A DNA stretch of 64,000 nucleotides from Kosakonia cowanii JCM 10956 = DSM 18146 (GCF_001975225.1 NZ_CP019445.1:2232001-2296000), one strand, 5' to 3'; shown: positions 43,325 to 54,121, counted from the stretch's first letter. Made by a program: numbers and translations. Notes: generated by a model from the sequence alone, not told the origin.

Positions 43325-44434
43325 ATGTCTTACGTACCCCGTTTTAGCTGGTTGCTGGCGGCGCTGATTGTCGCCGGGTGTAGTTCGCAGGGCTCGCTCT
43401 ATGATAAAGAGGCCGCGAAGGAGCCTAAAAAGGCGAAGGCGCTGGATGTCGCAAGCGTGGTGCGTAACACCATTCCCGCGAGCGTTAAAGATCGCGACGG
43501 CTGGGCTGAAGATCTGGCGACTACCTTTAAAAGCCAGAAGCTGCCGCCGACGCTGGAGAATATCTGCTCCGTATTAGCGGTGGCGCAGCAGGAGTCCAAC
43601 TACCAGTCCGATCCGGTGGTGCCGGGGCTCAATAAGATTGCCTGGAAAGAGATCGACAAGCGCGCCGGGCAGCTGCATATCCCAGCGCTGCTGGTGCACA
43701 CGGCGCTGAAAATCCCGTCGCCCAACGGCAAAAGCTACAGCGAGCGGCTTGATAAGGTGCGCACCGAACGCGAGCTGAGCGCGATCTTCGACGACATGAT
43801 CAATATGGTGCCGATGGGGCAGACGCTGTTTGGCTCTTATAACCCGGTGCACACCGGCGGGCCGATGCAGGTGAGCGTCTCCTTTGCCGAGCAGCACACT
43901 GACGGCTACCCGTGGGAGATGTCCGGCACCGTGCGCCAGGAGGTCTTCAGCCGCCGCGGCGGATTGTGGTTCGGCACCTATCATCTGCTTAACTACCCGG
44001 CCAGCTACAGCGCGCCTATCTACCGCTTCGCCGATTACAACGCCGGCTTCTACGCCAGCCGTAACGCGGCGTTCCAGAACGCAGTGAGCAAAGTGACGGG
44101 CATTAAGCTGGCGCTGGATGGCGATCTGATCCTTTATGGCAGCCGCGAAGCGGGCACCACCGAGCGTGCAGTACAGACGCTGGGCGCGCAGCTTGCGATG
44201 AGCGATCGGGATATTCGCCGCCAGCTTGAGCGTGGCGACAGCCAGGAGTTTGAAGAGACGAAGCTCTATCGGGAGATTTATCGCCTGGCGGACAAGCGCA
44301 GCGGAAAAGCGCTGCCGCGCGAGATGCTACCGGGGATTCAGTTAGAGAGCCCGAAAATCACGCGTAACTTAACCACGGCGTGGTTTGCGAAACGCGTTGA
44401 CGATCGTCGGGCCGCTTGCATGGCGCGCAATTAG
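43325..44434 (+). CDS. yaiW: Outer-membrane lipoprotein YaiW
   Basis: 369 residues, DUF1615. The lipobox LIVAGC follows a short hydrophobic leader, so it is a lipoprotein. Conserved segments include [20 protein letters not shown] and [20 protein letters not shown]. Family knowledge: E. coli YaiW is surface exposed and works with SbmA in sensitivity to proline-rich peptides. The last four bases overlap the convergent yaiY. Confidence 0.95.
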   Translation: MSYVPRFSWLLAALIVAGCSSQGSLYDKEAAKEPKKAKALDVASVVRNTIPASVKDRDGWAEDLATTFKSQKLPPTLENICSVLAVAQQESNYQSDPVVPGLNKIAWKEIDKRAGQLHIPALLVHTALKIPSPNGKSYSERLDKVRTERELSAIFDDMINMVPMGQTLFGSYNPVHTGGPMQVSVSFAEQHTDGYPWEMSGTVRQEVFSRRGGLWFGTYHLLNYPASYSAPIYRFADYNAGFYASRNAAFQNAVSKVTGIKLALDGDLILYGSREAGTTERAVQTLGAQLAMSDRDIRRQLERGDSQEFEETKLYREIYRLADKRSGKALPREMLPGIQLESPKITRNLTTAWFAKRVDDRRAACMARN

Positions 44435-44742
44435 CGCAGATTGTGGCTACGCCAGCGCAGGACGAGGAAGATCACGCCCAGAAACGCGCTGCCGGCGATA
44501 AACGGCACAAGACCGAAAATCGTGCCTACGCCCATACCCATCTCAACGTGGGGACGGGAGACGTCCTGCGTCTGCATCAGGTGTTCAAACACGCCAGGCG
44601 CGTGCACCAGCAGATTAAGCAACTGCGCGCCTGCCCAGAAGCAGAGCAGTACGAAGACGGCGTAAGCAATATTACCCGGTCTGGAGGTGTCTCGTTTTTT
44701 CGCGCCCTTAGTAAAGGGTTTTGATAGGGTAAAATCAGCCAT
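44431..44742 (-). CDS. yaiY: Inner-membrane protein YaiY
   Basis: 103 residues, DUF2755. It has two membrane helices ([20 protein letters not shown] and [20 protein letters not shown]). It is convergent with yaiW, overlapping by four bases, and in the same relative place as E. coli yaiY. Its function is unknown. Confidence 0.92.
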   Translation of the reverse strand: MADFTLSKPFTKGAKKRDTSRPGNIAYAVFVLLCFWAGAQLLNLLVHAPGVFEHLMQTQDVSRPHVEMGMGVGTIFGLVPFIAGSAFLGVIFLVLRWRSHNLR

Positions 44743-45010
44743 AAGACCTCCGGTACTCGTTACTTTTAAACGCTCAGGGAAGATAGGCTCAGAGCCGTAA
44801 CTCCTGGTTAGTTTGGCACCAGTCCCGCTTTGTCAACATCAGAATGGTGATAATTTCGGAGCGGGAAGGATCCCAGGGAAGCGTTTTTTGTGAGTCATCA
44901 CATTTTTGTAACGTATTAATTATTTCAGTAACATTTCGGAATTACCGCACAGCACACACTCTCAGCCCGCGCGCTGTGCGATGATGCGCCCTTTACCTGC
45001 TGGAGTTGTC

Positions 45011-45229
45011 ATGAAGCTGCCTGAGAAAATTCGCCGTGACTGGCACTACTACGCGTTCGCGATCGGCCTGATCTTTATTCTCAATGGCGTGGTCGGGCTG
45101 CTGGGATTTGAAGCAAAAGGGTGGCAAACCTATGCCGTCGGGCTGGTGACCTGGCTTATAGGGTTCTGGCTGTCGGGGCTGATTATCCGCCGCCCCGCGC
45201 AAAATGAGGCGACGGAAAGTACCGAGTAA
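45011..45229 (+). CDS. yaiZ: Small membrane protein YaiZ
   Basis: 72 residues from the ATG at 45011 after CTGGAG; an upstream in-frame ATG lacks a ribosome site. It has two helices, YYAFAIGLIFILNGVVGLLG and YAVGLVTWLIGFWLSGLIIR. Family DUF2754. It lies tail to tail with ddlA, as in E. coli. Its function is unknown. Confidence 0.9.
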   Translation: MKLPEKIRRDWHYYAFAIGLIFILNGVVGLLGFEAKGWQTYAVGLVTWLIGFWLSGLIIRRPAQNEATESTE

Positions 45230-45232
45230 CGC

Positions 45233-46333
45233 TTAATCGTTCATGGAGATCTTCAGCGCGCTGCTTTGCTGGTGGCGCTCCAGCGCCAGCTCAATCAGGC
45301 GGGTGATCAGCGCGCTATAGCTGATGCCGCTCGCCTGCCACAGTTTCGGGTACATGCTGATATTGGTGAAGCCGGGCAGGGTGTTGATCTCATTGATCAC
45401 CACGTCGTTGTCCGGCGTCAGGAACACATCCACCCGCGCCATCCCTTCGCAGCCCAGCGTTTTATACGCTTCAATGGCGATCGCGCGGATCTTCTCGTTG
45501 GTCTCGGGATCGATGGCGGCCGGCACCACAACCTGCGCGCCCTGATCGTCAATGTATTTGGTGTCGTAAGCGTAGAACTCGCTGTTCAGCACAATTTCAC
45601 CGCAGGTGCTGGCCTGCGGCTCATCATTGCCCAGCACCGCGCACTCGATCTCGCGCCCGACGATCCCTTTCTCTACTACCACTTTTTTGTCGAAAGCAAA
45701 GGCCAGACGCAGCGCGTCAACATACTGCGCTTCGTTGGTTACTTTGCTGACGCCGACGGATGAGCCCTGGTTGGCGGGTTTAACAAACAGCGGCAGGCCG
45801 AGTTGCGCGGTCACGTCGCTAAAGCTGAAGCTGTCGCGGTTGGCGCGCGTCAGGGTGATAAACGGCGCGATGGCCAGACCGGCGTCGCGCAGCAGGCGCT
45901 TGGTGATGTCTTTATCCATGCAGGCTGCGGACGCGAGCACATCGGAGCCAACAAACGGCAGGTTGGCGAGGCGCAGCATCCCCTGCAGGGAGCCATCTTC
46001 GCCGAGCGTGCCGTGAACGATCGGGAAAATAACATCAACATTCGGCAGCGGCGAGCGGTTATCCGCCGCAATCAGTTGTTGTTCGGCGACGCCCGGCACC
46101 AGCGCCACGCTGTTGTCCGACGGATTCAGCGCGATACGCGCCGGATCGCTGGCGTTTTGCAGATAGTTCTGCGCATCGCTAATATGCCACTGCCCTGATT
46201 TATCAATACCCAGCAGCACCACTTCAAAGCGCGATGTATCCATCGCATCGACAATGTTCTTCGCCGACTGTAACGACACTTCATGCTCCGCCGATTTGCC
46301 GCCGAAGACGACCCCTACCCGCAGTTTTGCCAT
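45233..46333 (-). CDS. ddlA: D-alanine--D-alanine ligase A
   Basis: 366 residues from the ATG at 46333 ([20 protein letters not shown]). The ATP-grasp fold is shown by [14 protein letters not shown] and by the metal-binding [11 protein letters not shown]. It makes the D-Ala-D-Ala dipeptide for peptidoglycan. E. coli DdlA is 364 residues. It converges on yaiZ with three bases between. Confidence 0.97.
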   Translation of the reverse strand: MAKLRVGVVFGGKSAEHEVSLQSAKNIVDAMDTSRFEVVLLGIDKSGQWHISDAQNYLQNASDPARIALNPSDNSVALVPGVAEQQLIAADNRSPLPNVDVIFPIVHGTLGEDGSLQGMLRLANLPFVGSDVLASAACMDKDITKRLLRDAGLAIAPFITLTRANRDSFSFSDVTAQLGLPLFVKPANQGSSVGVSKVTNEAQYVDALRLAFAFDKKVVVEKGIVGREIECAVLGNDEPQASTCGEIVLNSEFYAYDTKYIDDQGAQVVVPAAIDPETNEKIRAIAIEAYKTLGCEGMARVDVFLTPDNDVVINEINTLPGFTNISMYPKLWQASGISYSALITRLIELALERHQQSSALKISMND

Positions 46334-46437
46334 TTCAACAATCACTCACACTGATGAGAAAACCCATACGATATCACGTCAAAACGCACGATTCGCGGCC
46401 TTCTGCCATAATGTCTGGAGAAAAAAGAGGAGGAGAG

Positions 46438-47121
46438 GTGAGCGGGAAGAGCCTGATCGTAATCGCTATTCTTATCGGCGGCGCCTATGCGGGCTACCGC
46501 GCGCTGCCAGCGTGGTACAACCCTTTTGCCCCGCTTCAGCTGAGCGATCCGCCGGGGCGCATCACCCAGTTCAAACTGCGGCGCTTAACGCCTGAAGCGT
46601 GCGCCGCGCTGCTGAAGCAGGCGAATCAGCAGCGGCTTATCTCCTCCGTCGCGGTGGCGGACAGCGGCGGCGACTGCCCATTAACTAACGTAGTGCGGGT
46701 TAAAGATTTCGGTGCCGTGAAGCTGAGCAGCAGCTTCCTGGCGAGCTGCCCGCTGGCGCTCAGCTCGGCGCTGTTTGTCGAGCAGCAGGCGCGGCCACTA
46801 AGCCAAACGATGATGGGCAGCGCCTTAACGCGCATCGATCACGTCGGCAGCTACGCCTGCCGCAATATCTACAATCGCGCTGATGCGCGGCGCAGCGAAC
46901 ATGCCAGCGCGGAAGCGCTCGATATCAGCGCTTTCAGGCTGGCGAATGGCGAGCAGGTTTCTGTCCTGCGCGGCTGGCGGCAGACGCGTACACAACCCTG
47001 GCTGCGCGCGATGCTTAGCGCCAGCTGCGGTTATTATGGTAATGGCCTCGGGCCGGAGTATAACGCCGCGCACGCGGATCATTTCCATCTCGGCATGCGC
47101 GGCTACGGCCTCTGTCGCTAA
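46438..47121 (+). CDS. Extensin-like family protein, LAS-type peptidase fold
   Basis: 227 residues from the GTG at 46438, chosen because AGGAGGAG lies just upstream; an ATG at 46411 is possible. One N-terminal membrane helix (SLIVIAILIGGAYAGYRALP) is followed by the Extensin-like C domain: RIDHVGSYACRNIYNRADAR, SEHASAEALDISAFRLANG and HADHFHLGMRGYGLCR. The His/Asp/His arrangement resembles zinc-dependent LAS peptidases of peptidoglycan. It is absent at this place in E. coli. A cell-wall role next to ddlA is inferred. Confidence 0.82.
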   Translation: MSGKSLIVIAILIGGAYAGYRALPAWYNPFAPLQLSDPPGRITQFKLRRLTPEACAALLKQANQQRLISSVAVADSGGDCPLTNVVRVKDFGAVKLSSSFLASCPLALSSALFVEQQARPLSQTMMGSALTRIDHVGSYACRNIYNRADARRSEHASAEALDISAFRLANGEQVSVLRGWRQTRTQPWLRAMLSASCGYYGNGLGPEYNAAHADHFHLGMRGYGLCR

Positions 47122-47291
47122 GCATATCGCGCTTAGCATTTACGGTTTTTCTCCGCGCGCCTGCGCCATTAGGCGTGGGTTGAGAGATAAAACTCCAAAG
47201 TGCGGCTAAGCGCATATCTGGTAACTTATCGCTGGCGCATTCTTGCTACCCTATGCGCCGTTTTTTTAAACCTGAGTGATTACGCGTATTT

Positions 47292-48488
47292 ATGGAATCC
47301 TGGAAGGTCAATCTTATCTCGGTGTGGTTCGGCTGCTTTTTTACCGGGCTTGCCATCAGCCAGATTTTGCCGTTTCTGCCGCTCTACGTGGCGCAACTGG
47401 GTGTGACCTCGCACGAGGCGCTGTCGATGTGGTCAGGGCTAACCTTCAGCATCACTTTTCTCATCTCGGCGATTGTCTCGCCGATGTGGGGCAGCCTGGC
47501 GGACCGCAAAGGGCGCAAGCTGATGCTGCTGCGCGCTTCGCTGGGGATGGCGATCGCCATTCTGCTACAGGCCTTCGCCACCAACGTCTGGCAGTTGCTT
47601 CTGCTGCGCGGCGTAATGGGGCTGACCTCCGGTTATATTCCTAACGCGATGGCGCTGGTCGCCTCGCAGGTGCCGCGCGAGCGCAGCGGCTGGGCGCTCA
47701 GTACGCTCTCCACGGCGCAGATCAGCGGCGTGATCGGCGGCCCGCTGATGGGCGGTTTTCTCGCTGACCACTTAGGCCTGCGCACGGTGTTTATCATCAC
47801 CGCGATGCTGCTGATGGTGAGCTTTCTGGTAACGCTGTTCCTGATTAAAGAGGGGGGCAGGCCGAAGGTGAAGAAGGGCGAGCGCCTCAGCGGTAAAGCA
47901 GTCTTCTCGACGCTGCCCTATCCGGCGCTGGTGATCAGCCTCTTTGTCACCACCATGGTGATCCAGCTCTGTAACGGCTCGATTGGCCCGATCCTCGCGC
48001 TGTTTGTCCAGTCACTGTCGCCCGATACCGCCAATATCGCCTTTCTTAGCGGGCTTATCGCCGCGGTTCCCGGCGTGTCGGCGCTGCTCTCGGCACCAAG
48101 GCTTGGCAAACTGGGCGATCGCATCGGCACCTCGCGCATTCTGTTAGCAACGCTCGCCTGCGCGATTGTGCTCTTCTTCGCCATGTCCTTTGTTACCTCG
48201 CCATTGCAGCTTGGCATTCTGCGCTTTCTGCTCGGCTTTGCCGATGGCGCGATGCTGCCCGCCGTGCAGACGCTGCTGCTGAAGTACTCCAGCGAGCAGG
48301 TCACCGGGCGCATCTTTGGTTATAACCAATCCTTTATGTATCTTGGCAATGTTGCTGGCCCGCTGATGGGCGCCTCGGTCTCGGCGATGGCTGGCTTTCG
48401 CTGGGTCTTCGCCGCCACGGCGGTGGTGGTGCTGATTAACCTGATACAGCTGGCACGGGCATTTCGCCGCGTGCGGCAACCACGCTAA
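47292..48488 (+). CDS. MFS drug efflux transporter, MdtG-like
   Basis: 398 residues with twelve membrane helices. MFS signature: [20 protein letters not shown]. MdtG-like blocks are [35 protein letters not shown] and [21 protein letters not shown]. coli MdtG gives fosfomycin and deoxycholate tolerance when raised; whether this paralogue does is unknown. It is an insertion between ddlA and iraP relative to E. coli, together with the extensin-like gene. A hairpin terminator follows. Confidence 0.88.
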   Translation: MESWKVNLISVWFGCFFTGLAISQILPFLPLYVAQLGVTSHEALSMWSGLTFSITFLISAIVSPMWGSLADRKGRKLMLLRASLGMAIAILLQAFATNVWQLLLLRGVMGLTSGYIPNAMALVASQVPRERSGWALSTLSTAQISGVIGGPLMGGFLADHLGLRTVFIITAMLLMVSFLVTLFLIKEGGRPKVKKGERLSGKAVFSTLPYPALVISLFVTTMVIQLCNGSIGPILALFVQSLSPDTANIAFLSGLIAAVPGVSALLSAPRLGKLGDRIGTSRILLATLACAIVLFFAMSFVTSPLQLGILRFLLGFADGAMLPAVQTLLLKYSSEQVTGRIFGYNQSFMYLGNVAGPLMGASVSAMAGFRWVFAATAVVVLINLIQLARAFRRVRQPR

Positions 48489-48490
48489 AC

Positions 48491-48518
48491 GCAGGCCGGA
48501 AATAGATCTCCGGCCTGC
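48491..48518 (+). terminator. Terminator-like hairpin after the MFS gene
   Basis: GCAGGCCGGA and TCCGGCCTGC form a 10-bp stem with an 8-base loop; the following T-run is poor. Confidence 0.6.
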
Positions 48519-48679
48519 GCCTCCTGGTTCTTTATATACTTCCCAACCCGCGACGCCGTTATTTCCCCAATGACCTTACTAACAGTGTGAATTAAAGCGC
48601 AAAAATAATAGATGCATCTCCTTTGCAACTACTAAATCGAGTGCTAACTTCATGCAACATCTCAAAAGGAAATAGCGCC

Positions 48680-48940
48680 ATGAAAAATCTCATTGCTGAG
48701 TTATTGGTCAAGCTTGCGGAGAAGGAAGAGGAGTCGAAGGAGCTGGTCGCCCAGGTTGAAGCGCTGGAAATTGTCGTCACCGCGCTGCTGCGCCAGATGG
48801 CGGCCGCCGAGCAACAGTCGCTCATTTTAAGCGTTGAAGGCGCGCTGGCAGAGGCTCTGCCGGACGATCAGCCTTTATCCAGAGACTCAGAGCTGCTGCA
48901 AGAATACGTAAAAAAGCTTTTAAGGCACCCTCGCAGTTGA
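48680..48940 (+). CDS. iraP: Anti-adaptor IraP, RpoS stabiliser
   Basis: 86 residues, as in E. coli. It is largely a coiled-coil helix: [20 protein letters not shown] followed by [20 protein letters not shown]. Family knowledge: IraP binds RssB and stops it delivering RpoS to ClpXP, most strongly on phosphate starvation, which suits its place next to phoA. AAAGGA precedes the ATG. Confidence 0.93.
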   Translation: MKNLIAELLVKLAEKEEESKELVAQVEALEIVVTALLRQMAAAEQQSLILSVEGALAEALPDDQPLSRDSELLQEYVKKLLRHPRS

Positions 48941-48961
48941 GCCCGCGTTAGCATGTAACAT

Positions 48962-48979
48962 CTGTCATCTCACTGTCAT
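48962..48979 (+). promoter_or_regulatory. Pho box of the phoA promoter
   Basis: CTGTCATCTCACTGTCAT is a two-half PhoB site; the TATAGT -10 lies at 48990-48995, so the box replaces the -35, as in E. coli phoA. Confidence 0.9.
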
Positions 48980-49041
48980 CTGGGCTGCCTATAGTCGCTC
49001 TGTTTTATTTTCTTTAAGTATTTGTACATGGAGAATATTAA

Positions 49042-50457
49042 GTGAAACAGAGCGCGTTATATCTTGCACTATTATCCCTGCTTGCCTCGCCTGCTATTTA
49101 TGCAGAATCATCTGTAGCGCCGGTTCTTGAAAGCCGCGCAGCTCACGGCGATATTTCCGCGCCCGGTGGCGCACGCCGTTTGACGGGCGACCAGACTGCC
49201 GCCCTGCGTGATTCCCTGAATGACAAGCCAGCCAAAAATATTATTCTGCTGATTGGCGACGGCATGGGCGATTCCGAAATTACCGCCGCGCGAAATTATG
49301 CCGAAGGGGCGGGCGGTTTCTTTAAAGGTATTGATGCGCTGCCGCTGACCGGCCAGTACACCCACTACTCGCTGGACAAAAAAAGCGGTAAACCTGATTA
49401 CGTCACCGACTCTGCCGCCTCGGCGACAGCGTGGAGCACCGGCGTAAAAACCTATAACGGTGCGCTCGGCGTCGATATCCACGACAACGATCATATGACC
49501 ATCCTTGAGATGGCAAAAGCCGCCGGTCTGGCGACGGGCGACGTCTCCACTGCTGAATTGCAGGACGCGACGCCTGCCGCACTGGTCTCCCATGTTATCT
49601 CTCGCCGCTGCTACGGCCCGACGGTGACCAGCGAGAAGTGCGCGCTTAACGCGCTGGAGAAGGGCGGCAAAGGCTCGATTACCGAACAACTGCTGAACGC
49701 GCGCCCGGACGTGACGCTCGGCGGCGGGGCAAAAACCTTCAGTGAAACCGCCACCGCCGGTGAGTGGCAGGGCAAAACCCTACGCGAGCAGGCGCAGGCG
49801 CGCGGTTACCAGCTGGTGAACGATGCCGCATCGCTTGCAGCAATCAGTACAGCCAATCAAGATAAACCGCTGCTCGGCCTGTTTGCCGACGGTAATATGC
49901 CGGTGCGCTGGGAGGGACCGAAAGCCTCTCTGCATGGCAACCTGGATAAACCTGCCGTGACCTGTACGCCAAACCCGAAACGCACCGACAGCGTGCCGAC
50001 GCTGGCGGCGATGACGGAAAAAGCGATTGAACTGCTGAGCAAAAATGAGAAGGGCTTCTTCCTGCAAGTGGAAGGGGCTTCGATTGATAAACAGGATCAC
50101 GCGGCGAACCCGTGCGGCCAGATTGGTGAAACTGTTGATCTCGACGAAGCGGTACAGAAAGCGCTGGAGTTTGCGCGTAAAGATGGCAATACGCTGGTGA
50201 TCGTCACCGCAGACCACGCCCATGCCAGCCAGATCATCCCGGCAGATACCAAAGCACCAGGCCTGAGCCAGGCGCTGACCACCAAAGATGGCGCGGTAAT
50301 GGCGATGACCTACGGCAACTCGGAAGAGGAGTCGATGGAGCATACCGGCACGCAGGTGCGCATTGCGGCGTACGGCCCGCATGCAGCGAACGTGGTGGGG
50401 CTGACGGATCAGACCGATCTCTTCTACACCATGAAAGCGGCGCTGAGCCTCAAGTAA
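49042..50457 (+). CDS. phoA: Alkaline phosphatase
   Basis: 471 residues starting at GTG, as in E. coli. The signal peptide is [20 protein letters not shown] with AES following. The catalytic serine is in [12 protein letters not shown], metal ligands are in [10 protein letters not shown] and [10 protein letters not shown], and the C-terminus has [13 protein letters not shown]. It is a periplasmic phosphomonoesterase induced by PhoB under phosphate limitation through the upstream pho box. phoB is itself in the window. Confidence 0.97.
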   Translation: MKQSALYLALLSLLASPAIYAESSVAPVLESRAAHGDISAPGGARRLTGDQTAALRDSLNDKPAKNIILLIGDGMGDSEITAARNYAEGAGGFFKGIDALPLTGQYTHYSLDKKSGKPDYVTDSAASATAWSTGVKTYNGALGVDIHDNDHMTILEMAKAAGLATGDVSTAELQDATPAALVSHVISRRCYGPTVTSEKCALNALEKGGKGSITEQLLNARPDVTLGGGAKTFSETATAGEWQGKTLREQAQARGYQLVNDAASLAAISTANQDKPLLGLFADGNMPVRWEGPKASLHGNLDKPAVTCTPNPKRTDSVPTLAAMTEKAIELLSKNEKGFFLQVEGASIDKQDHAANPCGQIGETVDLDEAVQKALEFARKDGNTLVIVTADHAHASQIIPADTKAPGLSQALTTKDGAVMAMTYGNSEEESMEHTGTQVRIAAYGPHAANVVGLTDQTDLFYTMKAALSLK

Positions 50458-50463
50458 GGGCTG

Positions 50464-50489
50464 CCCGGCGGTAAATCTTTGCTGCCGGG
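50464..50489 (+). terminator. Terminator between phoA and psiF
   Basis: CCCGGC and GCCGGG with further inner pairs, followed by GGTTTTTTCG. Read-through to psiF is possible. Confidence 0.8.
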
Positions 50490-50547
50490 TGGTTTTTTCG
50501 CCAATTAGGACCATCCTTAAAGAGTTCATTGACAGAAGGATGGCGCT

Positions 50548-50868
50548 ATGAAAATCACACTCCTCGTTACTCTTATCTTCGGTGTGCTGTTTATGACGGC
50601 GTTAAGCGCTGCCGAGAAAACACTGACCCCGCAACAACAACGTATGACGCTCTGCAACCAGCAGGCTAAGGCGCAGAACCTTGGCGGCGATGCGCGCAAG
50701 AGCTACATGAGCGACTGCCTGAAGAGCACCAAAACCGAGCCGGGGCAAAAGAGCCTGACACCGCAGCAGCAGCGGATGCGCGAATGCAACGCCCAGGCGA
50801 CGCAGCAATCCCTGAAAGGCGATGACCGCAGTAAATTTATGAGCGCCTGCCTGAAAAAAGCGGCGTAA
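50548..50868 (+). CDS. psiF: Phosphate starvation-inducible protein PsiF
   Basis: 106 residues: a signal peptide (LLVTLIFGVLFMTALSAAEK) and two PsiF repeats, LTPQQQRMTLCNQQAKAQNL and LTPQQQRMRECNAQATQQSL, each followed by a CLK cysteine block. It is a periplasmic protein of unknown function, PhoB-controlled with phoA in E. coli. Confidence 0.95.
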   Translation: MKITLLVTLIFGVLFMTALSAAEKTLTPQQQRMTLCNQQAKAQNLGGDARKSYMSDCLKSTKTEPGQKSLTPQQQRMRECNAQATQQSLKGDDRSKFMSACLKKAA

Positions 50869-51046
50869 TCCTCCCCGCGCGGGCGTACATCGCGCCCGCA
50901 TACTCACCGTGTTTCTGCCGTTGTGTTGCTCCCCGCTTAATCTCTGCCAGGCTTAATTTGTGAGCTGTGTTGTCTTTTTTTCCTTTGCGAGTGTACGTCG
51001 CCAGACGTTACGCCCGTTTTGCCACACCAATACGGGAGCAAGAGTA

Positions 51047-52570
51047 ATGAATTATCAATATGTTACCGACCTGAACGATCTGCCGGAAAACCAGCCGGTG
51101 AAATTCGATGTCGATGGCACCTCGCTTATCCTCATCCGCACCTTAACCCAGGTGCGCGCGTTCCAGAGCCGCTGTCCCCATGCCGGTGCGCCGCTTGAGC
51201 AGGGCGCAGTATGCGATGGGCGGCTGGTCTGCCCGTGGCATAAAGCCAACTTCGATATCACTAACGGCGAGTGGTGCGAGCCGCTGGCGCTGCAAAACCT
51301 GAAGCAGTATCCGGTGCATATTGAGCAGAACCGCGTACTGGTTAACCCGCGTCCGCTCTCGCCGACTACCCACAACACCATTCGTGGCGATGGCCCGCAA
51401 ACGGTAGTGATCCTCGGGACCGGCGCGGCCGGTAGCTCGGCGGCGGTGACGCTGCGCGACGCCGGGTTTAACGGCCATCTGATGCTGATCGATAAAGAGA
51501 GCGAAGCGCCCTATGACCGCACGGCGCTAAGCAAATTTGTGCCGTCAGGCAAGATGAAGATCAGCGAAGTGCCGCAACTGCTGGATAAGGCGTTCTATGC
51601 CCAGCCGGGGGTGGAAAACATTGATCAAGAGGTGACAACGCTTGATGCTGAAGCGCATCAGCTGACGCTCGCCGACGGGCGTGAAATTACCTTCGATAAA
51701 CTGCTGCTGGCGACCGGTGGACGCCCCGTCTGGCCGGAGATTAGCGGTAACCAGCTGGCGGGCGTGCATGTGCTGCGTGATATCCACCAGGCGCAGACGC
51801 TGCTCAGTGAAGTGGAAGATGAGCAGCAACTGGTGATTGTTGGTAACAGCTTTATCGCTATGGAGCTGGCGGCGGCGCTGCGTAACCAGGATGTCGATGT
51901 CACCGTCCTGTCGCGCCATGCGCTGCCGTTTGTGCCACAGTTCGGCGAAGAGATTGGCCGCCACTTTATGCAGTTGCATAAGCAGAATGGCGTCAAGTTT
52001 GTGACCGGCGAGCCAGCGGAGTTGCAGGGCGATAAGCACGTGCAGCGCGTGGCGCTGAAAGATGGTCGTACCATTCCGGCGCATGTGGTGGTGTTTGCCA
52101 CCGGCGTAGAGCCTTCGACCGATCTGGTGGGCGATCTGCCCCACGAAGAGGATGGCAGCCTGACGGTGGATGAGTATCTGCGCGCCGCGCCCGATATCTG
52201 GGCGGTGGGCGATATCGCCACCTATCCGGCACCGGAAGGGCCTCGACGCATTGAGCACTGGCGCGTTGCGCAGCAGCAGGGGCGCATTGCGGCGCTCAAT
52301 ATGCTCGGTGAATCACAGCCCTTTGATCGGGTGCCCTTCTTCTGGACTACCCACTTCGGCACGCGTTTTGAATACCTCGGATATGCCCGCGAGTGGGACA
52401 GCATGAAGATGCTGGGCTCGTTTGAGAATAAACGTTTTGCCGTGCTCTACGGCCAGGAAGGGATGCTGAAAGCGGTGCTGAGCTGCGGCGAGAACACTGC
52501 CACGGCGGAACTGGTGCTGAAAATGCAGGAGCCGCTGACCATGCGTGCGGCCAGCGAACTCCTCTCGTAA
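51047..52570 (+). CDS. Rieske-type FAD-dependent NAD(P)H oxidoreductase
   Basis: 507 residues from the ATG at 51047. The N-terminal Rieske domain has both ligand pairs: CPHAGAPLEQG and CPWHKANFD. The NAD/FAD disulphide-reductase-like part has VVILGTGAAGSSAAVTLRDA, LLLATGGRP, VIVGNSFIAMELAAALRNQD and IWAVGDIATY. This domain order matches AIF-like/ferredoxin-reductase proteins. It occupies the psiF-proC interval that holds dgcC in E. coli. The electron partner is unknown. Confidence 0.87.
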   Translation: MNYQYVTDLNDLPENQPVKFDVDGTSLILIRTLTQVRAFQSRCPHAGAPLEQGAVCDGRLVCPWHKANFDITNGEWCEPLALQNLKQYPVHIEQNRVLVNPRPLSPTTHNTIRGDGPQTVVILGTGAAGSSAAVTLRDAGFNGHLMLIDKESEAPYDRTALSKFVPSGKMKISEVPQLLDKAFYAQPGVENIDQEVTTLDAEAHQLTLADGREITFDKLLLATGGRPVWPEISGNQLAGVHVLRDIHQAQTLLSEVEDEQQLVIVGNSFIAMELAAALRNQDVDVTVLSRHALPFVPQFGEEIGRHFMQLHKQNGVKFVTGEPAELQGDKHVQRVALKDGRTIPAHVVVFATGVEPSTDLVGDLPHEEDGSLTVDEYLRAAPDIWAVGDIATYPAPEGPRRIEHWRVAQQQGRIAALNMLGESQPFDRVPFFWTTHFGTRFEYLGYAREWDSMKMLGSFENKRFAVLYGQEGMLKAVLSCGENTATAELVLKMQEPLTMRAASELLS

Positions 52571-52575
52571 CGTTC

Positions 52576-52601
52576 GCGCCACGGTCTTATCGCCGTGGCG
52601 C
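52576..52601. terminator. Terminator between the oxidoreductase and proC
   Basis: GCGCCACGG and CCGTGGCGC form a 9-bp stem, followed by TGCCTTTTA; it lies between convergent genes. Confidence 0.7.
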
Positions 52602-52607
52602 TGCCTT

Positions 52608-53417
52608 TTACGCGCTCAGTTTTTCCGACTTCGCCATACAGGCGGCCATCGCGTCCATCACCGCAGCGCGAAAACCCTTATCTTCCAGCACCTTCACCGC
52701 TTCGATGGTGGTGCCGCCCGGCGAGCAGACCATATCTTTCAGTTCGGCAGGGTGTTTACCCGTTTCCAGCACCATCTTCGCCGAACCCATTACTGCCTGC
52801 GCAGCAAATTTATAGGCCTGCGCGCGCGGCATACCGCCCAGCACGGCGGCATCGGCCATCGCTTCGATAAACATAAACACATACGCCGGAGCCGAGCCGC
52901 TGACGCCGACTACCGGGTGGATCATCCCTTCGGCAATCACTTCCGCTTCGCCAAAGCAGCGGAAAATGGTCAGCACATCGGCGGTATCTTCAGACGTCAC
53001 CAGCGCATTTGGCGTGATGGAGGTCATCCCGGCGTTAACCAGCGCGGGGGTGTTCGGCATCACGCGGATAATTTTGCGGTCGTGGCCCAGCGCGCGCGCC
53101 AGCTGATCGAGCGTTACGCCCGCCGCGATGGAGACCACCAGCGTCTCTTTGTTCAGGCTGGAGGCGATATCGCTAAGCACTTTCACCATGATGTTCGGCT
53201 TCACGGCGCCAAAGACAATATCGGCGATCTGCGCCACTTCCTGCGCGCTTTGCGCGGCGTTAATGCCATACTCCTGTTGCAGGGCGGCGACCTTATCAGG
53301 CGTTGGCGTGTAAACCCAAATCTGCCCCGGTTTCACCTCGCCGCTGGCGATCAGCCCGCCGAGAATCGCCTTACCCATGTTACCGCAGCCGATAAAACCG
53401 ATTTTCTTTTCCATCAC
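52608..53417 (-). CDS. proC: Pyrroline-5-carboxylate reductase
   Basis: 269 residues, as in E. coli. The NADP loop is IGFIGCGNMGKAILGGLIAS; the P5CR C-terminal block is VSGSAPAYVFMFIEAMADAA and the final DMVCSPGGTTIEAVKVLED. It catalyses the last step of proline synthesis. Confidence 0.97.
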   Translation of the reverse strand: MMEKKIGFIGCGNMGKAILGGLIASGEVKPGQIWVYTPTPDKVAALQQEYGINAAQSAQEVAQIADIVFGAVKPNIMVKVLSDIASSLNKETLVVSIAAGVTLDQLARALGHDRKIIRVMPNTPALVNAGMTSITPNALVTSEDTADVLTIFRCFGEAEVIAEGMIHPVVGVSGSAPAYVFMFIEAMADAAVLGGMPRAQAYKFAAQAVMGSAKMVLETGKHPAELKDMVCSPGGTTIEAVKVLEDKGFRAAVMDAMAACMAKSEKLSA

Positions 53418-53544
53418 GTCCCTCTCTGCTTGTTATTGCATGTGATTCATAGCTTAACGCGCTTTTCCGGCGAGGGCGAAAGGATCTCTGCTTTCCCCGG
53501 CGGGCAATTAAAGGGACAATGCGCCGAAACAAAAAGGAGTCACC

Positions 53545-54006
53545 ATGGCGATATGGGTTGATGCGGACGCCTGTCCGAATGTGATTAAAGAGATTTTATT
53601 TCGCGCTGCGGAGCGGACACAGACGCCGTTAACGCTGGTCGCTAACCAGAATCTGCGCGTGCCGCCCTCGAAGGTGATCCGCGCGCTCAGGGTGCCGGCA
53701 GGCTTTGACGTTGCCGATAACGAAATCGTACGCCTCTGCGCGACGGATGATCTGGTGATCACCGCCGATATTCCGCTGGCGGCGGAGGTCATAGCAAAAG
53801 GGGCGGCAGCGCTTAACCCGCGCGGTGAGCGCTACACGGAAGCGACCATCCGCGAGCGGCTGACCATGCGCGATTTTATGGATACGTTGCGCGCCAGCGG
53901 CATTCAGACCGGCGGCCCGGACTCCCTCTCGCAGCGCGATCGCCAGCAGTTCGCCGCGCAGCTCGATAAGTGGCTGCTTGAGCGCCAGCGCCGCCAGACA
54001 CCGTAA
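53545..54006 (+). CDS. yaiI: UPF0178 protein YaiI
   Basis: 153 residues, DUF188. Its PIN-like fold shows conserved acidic residues in [20 protein letters not shown] and [17 protein letters not shown]. Divergent from proC and followed by aroL, as in E. coli. A nuclease-like role has been suggested from the fold but is unproven. Confidence 0.95.
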   Translation: MAIWVDADACPNVIKEILFRAAERTQTPLTLVANQNLRVPPSKVIRALRVPAGFDVADNEIVRLCATDDLVITADIPLAAEVIAKGAAALNPRGERYTEATIRERLTMRDFMDTLRASGIQTGGPDSLSQRDRQQFAAQLDKWLLERQRRQTP

Positions 54007-54056
54007 CCGGGCTTGTCAGTTTTTATCACTTCCAGTAAGGTTGCCGCTACAGGTGA

Positions 54057-54074
54057 TGCCACGGAAACTTTACA
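54057..54074 (+). promoter_or_regulatory. TyrR-like box 1 upstream of aroL
   Basis: TGCCACGGAAACTTTACA fits TGTAAA-N6-TTTACA with a perfect right half. Confidence 0.5.
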
Positions 54075-54121
54075 GCCTCAATGGCTGCGCCAGAACGTTC
54101 TAATGCACAAAATTGGGAGTG

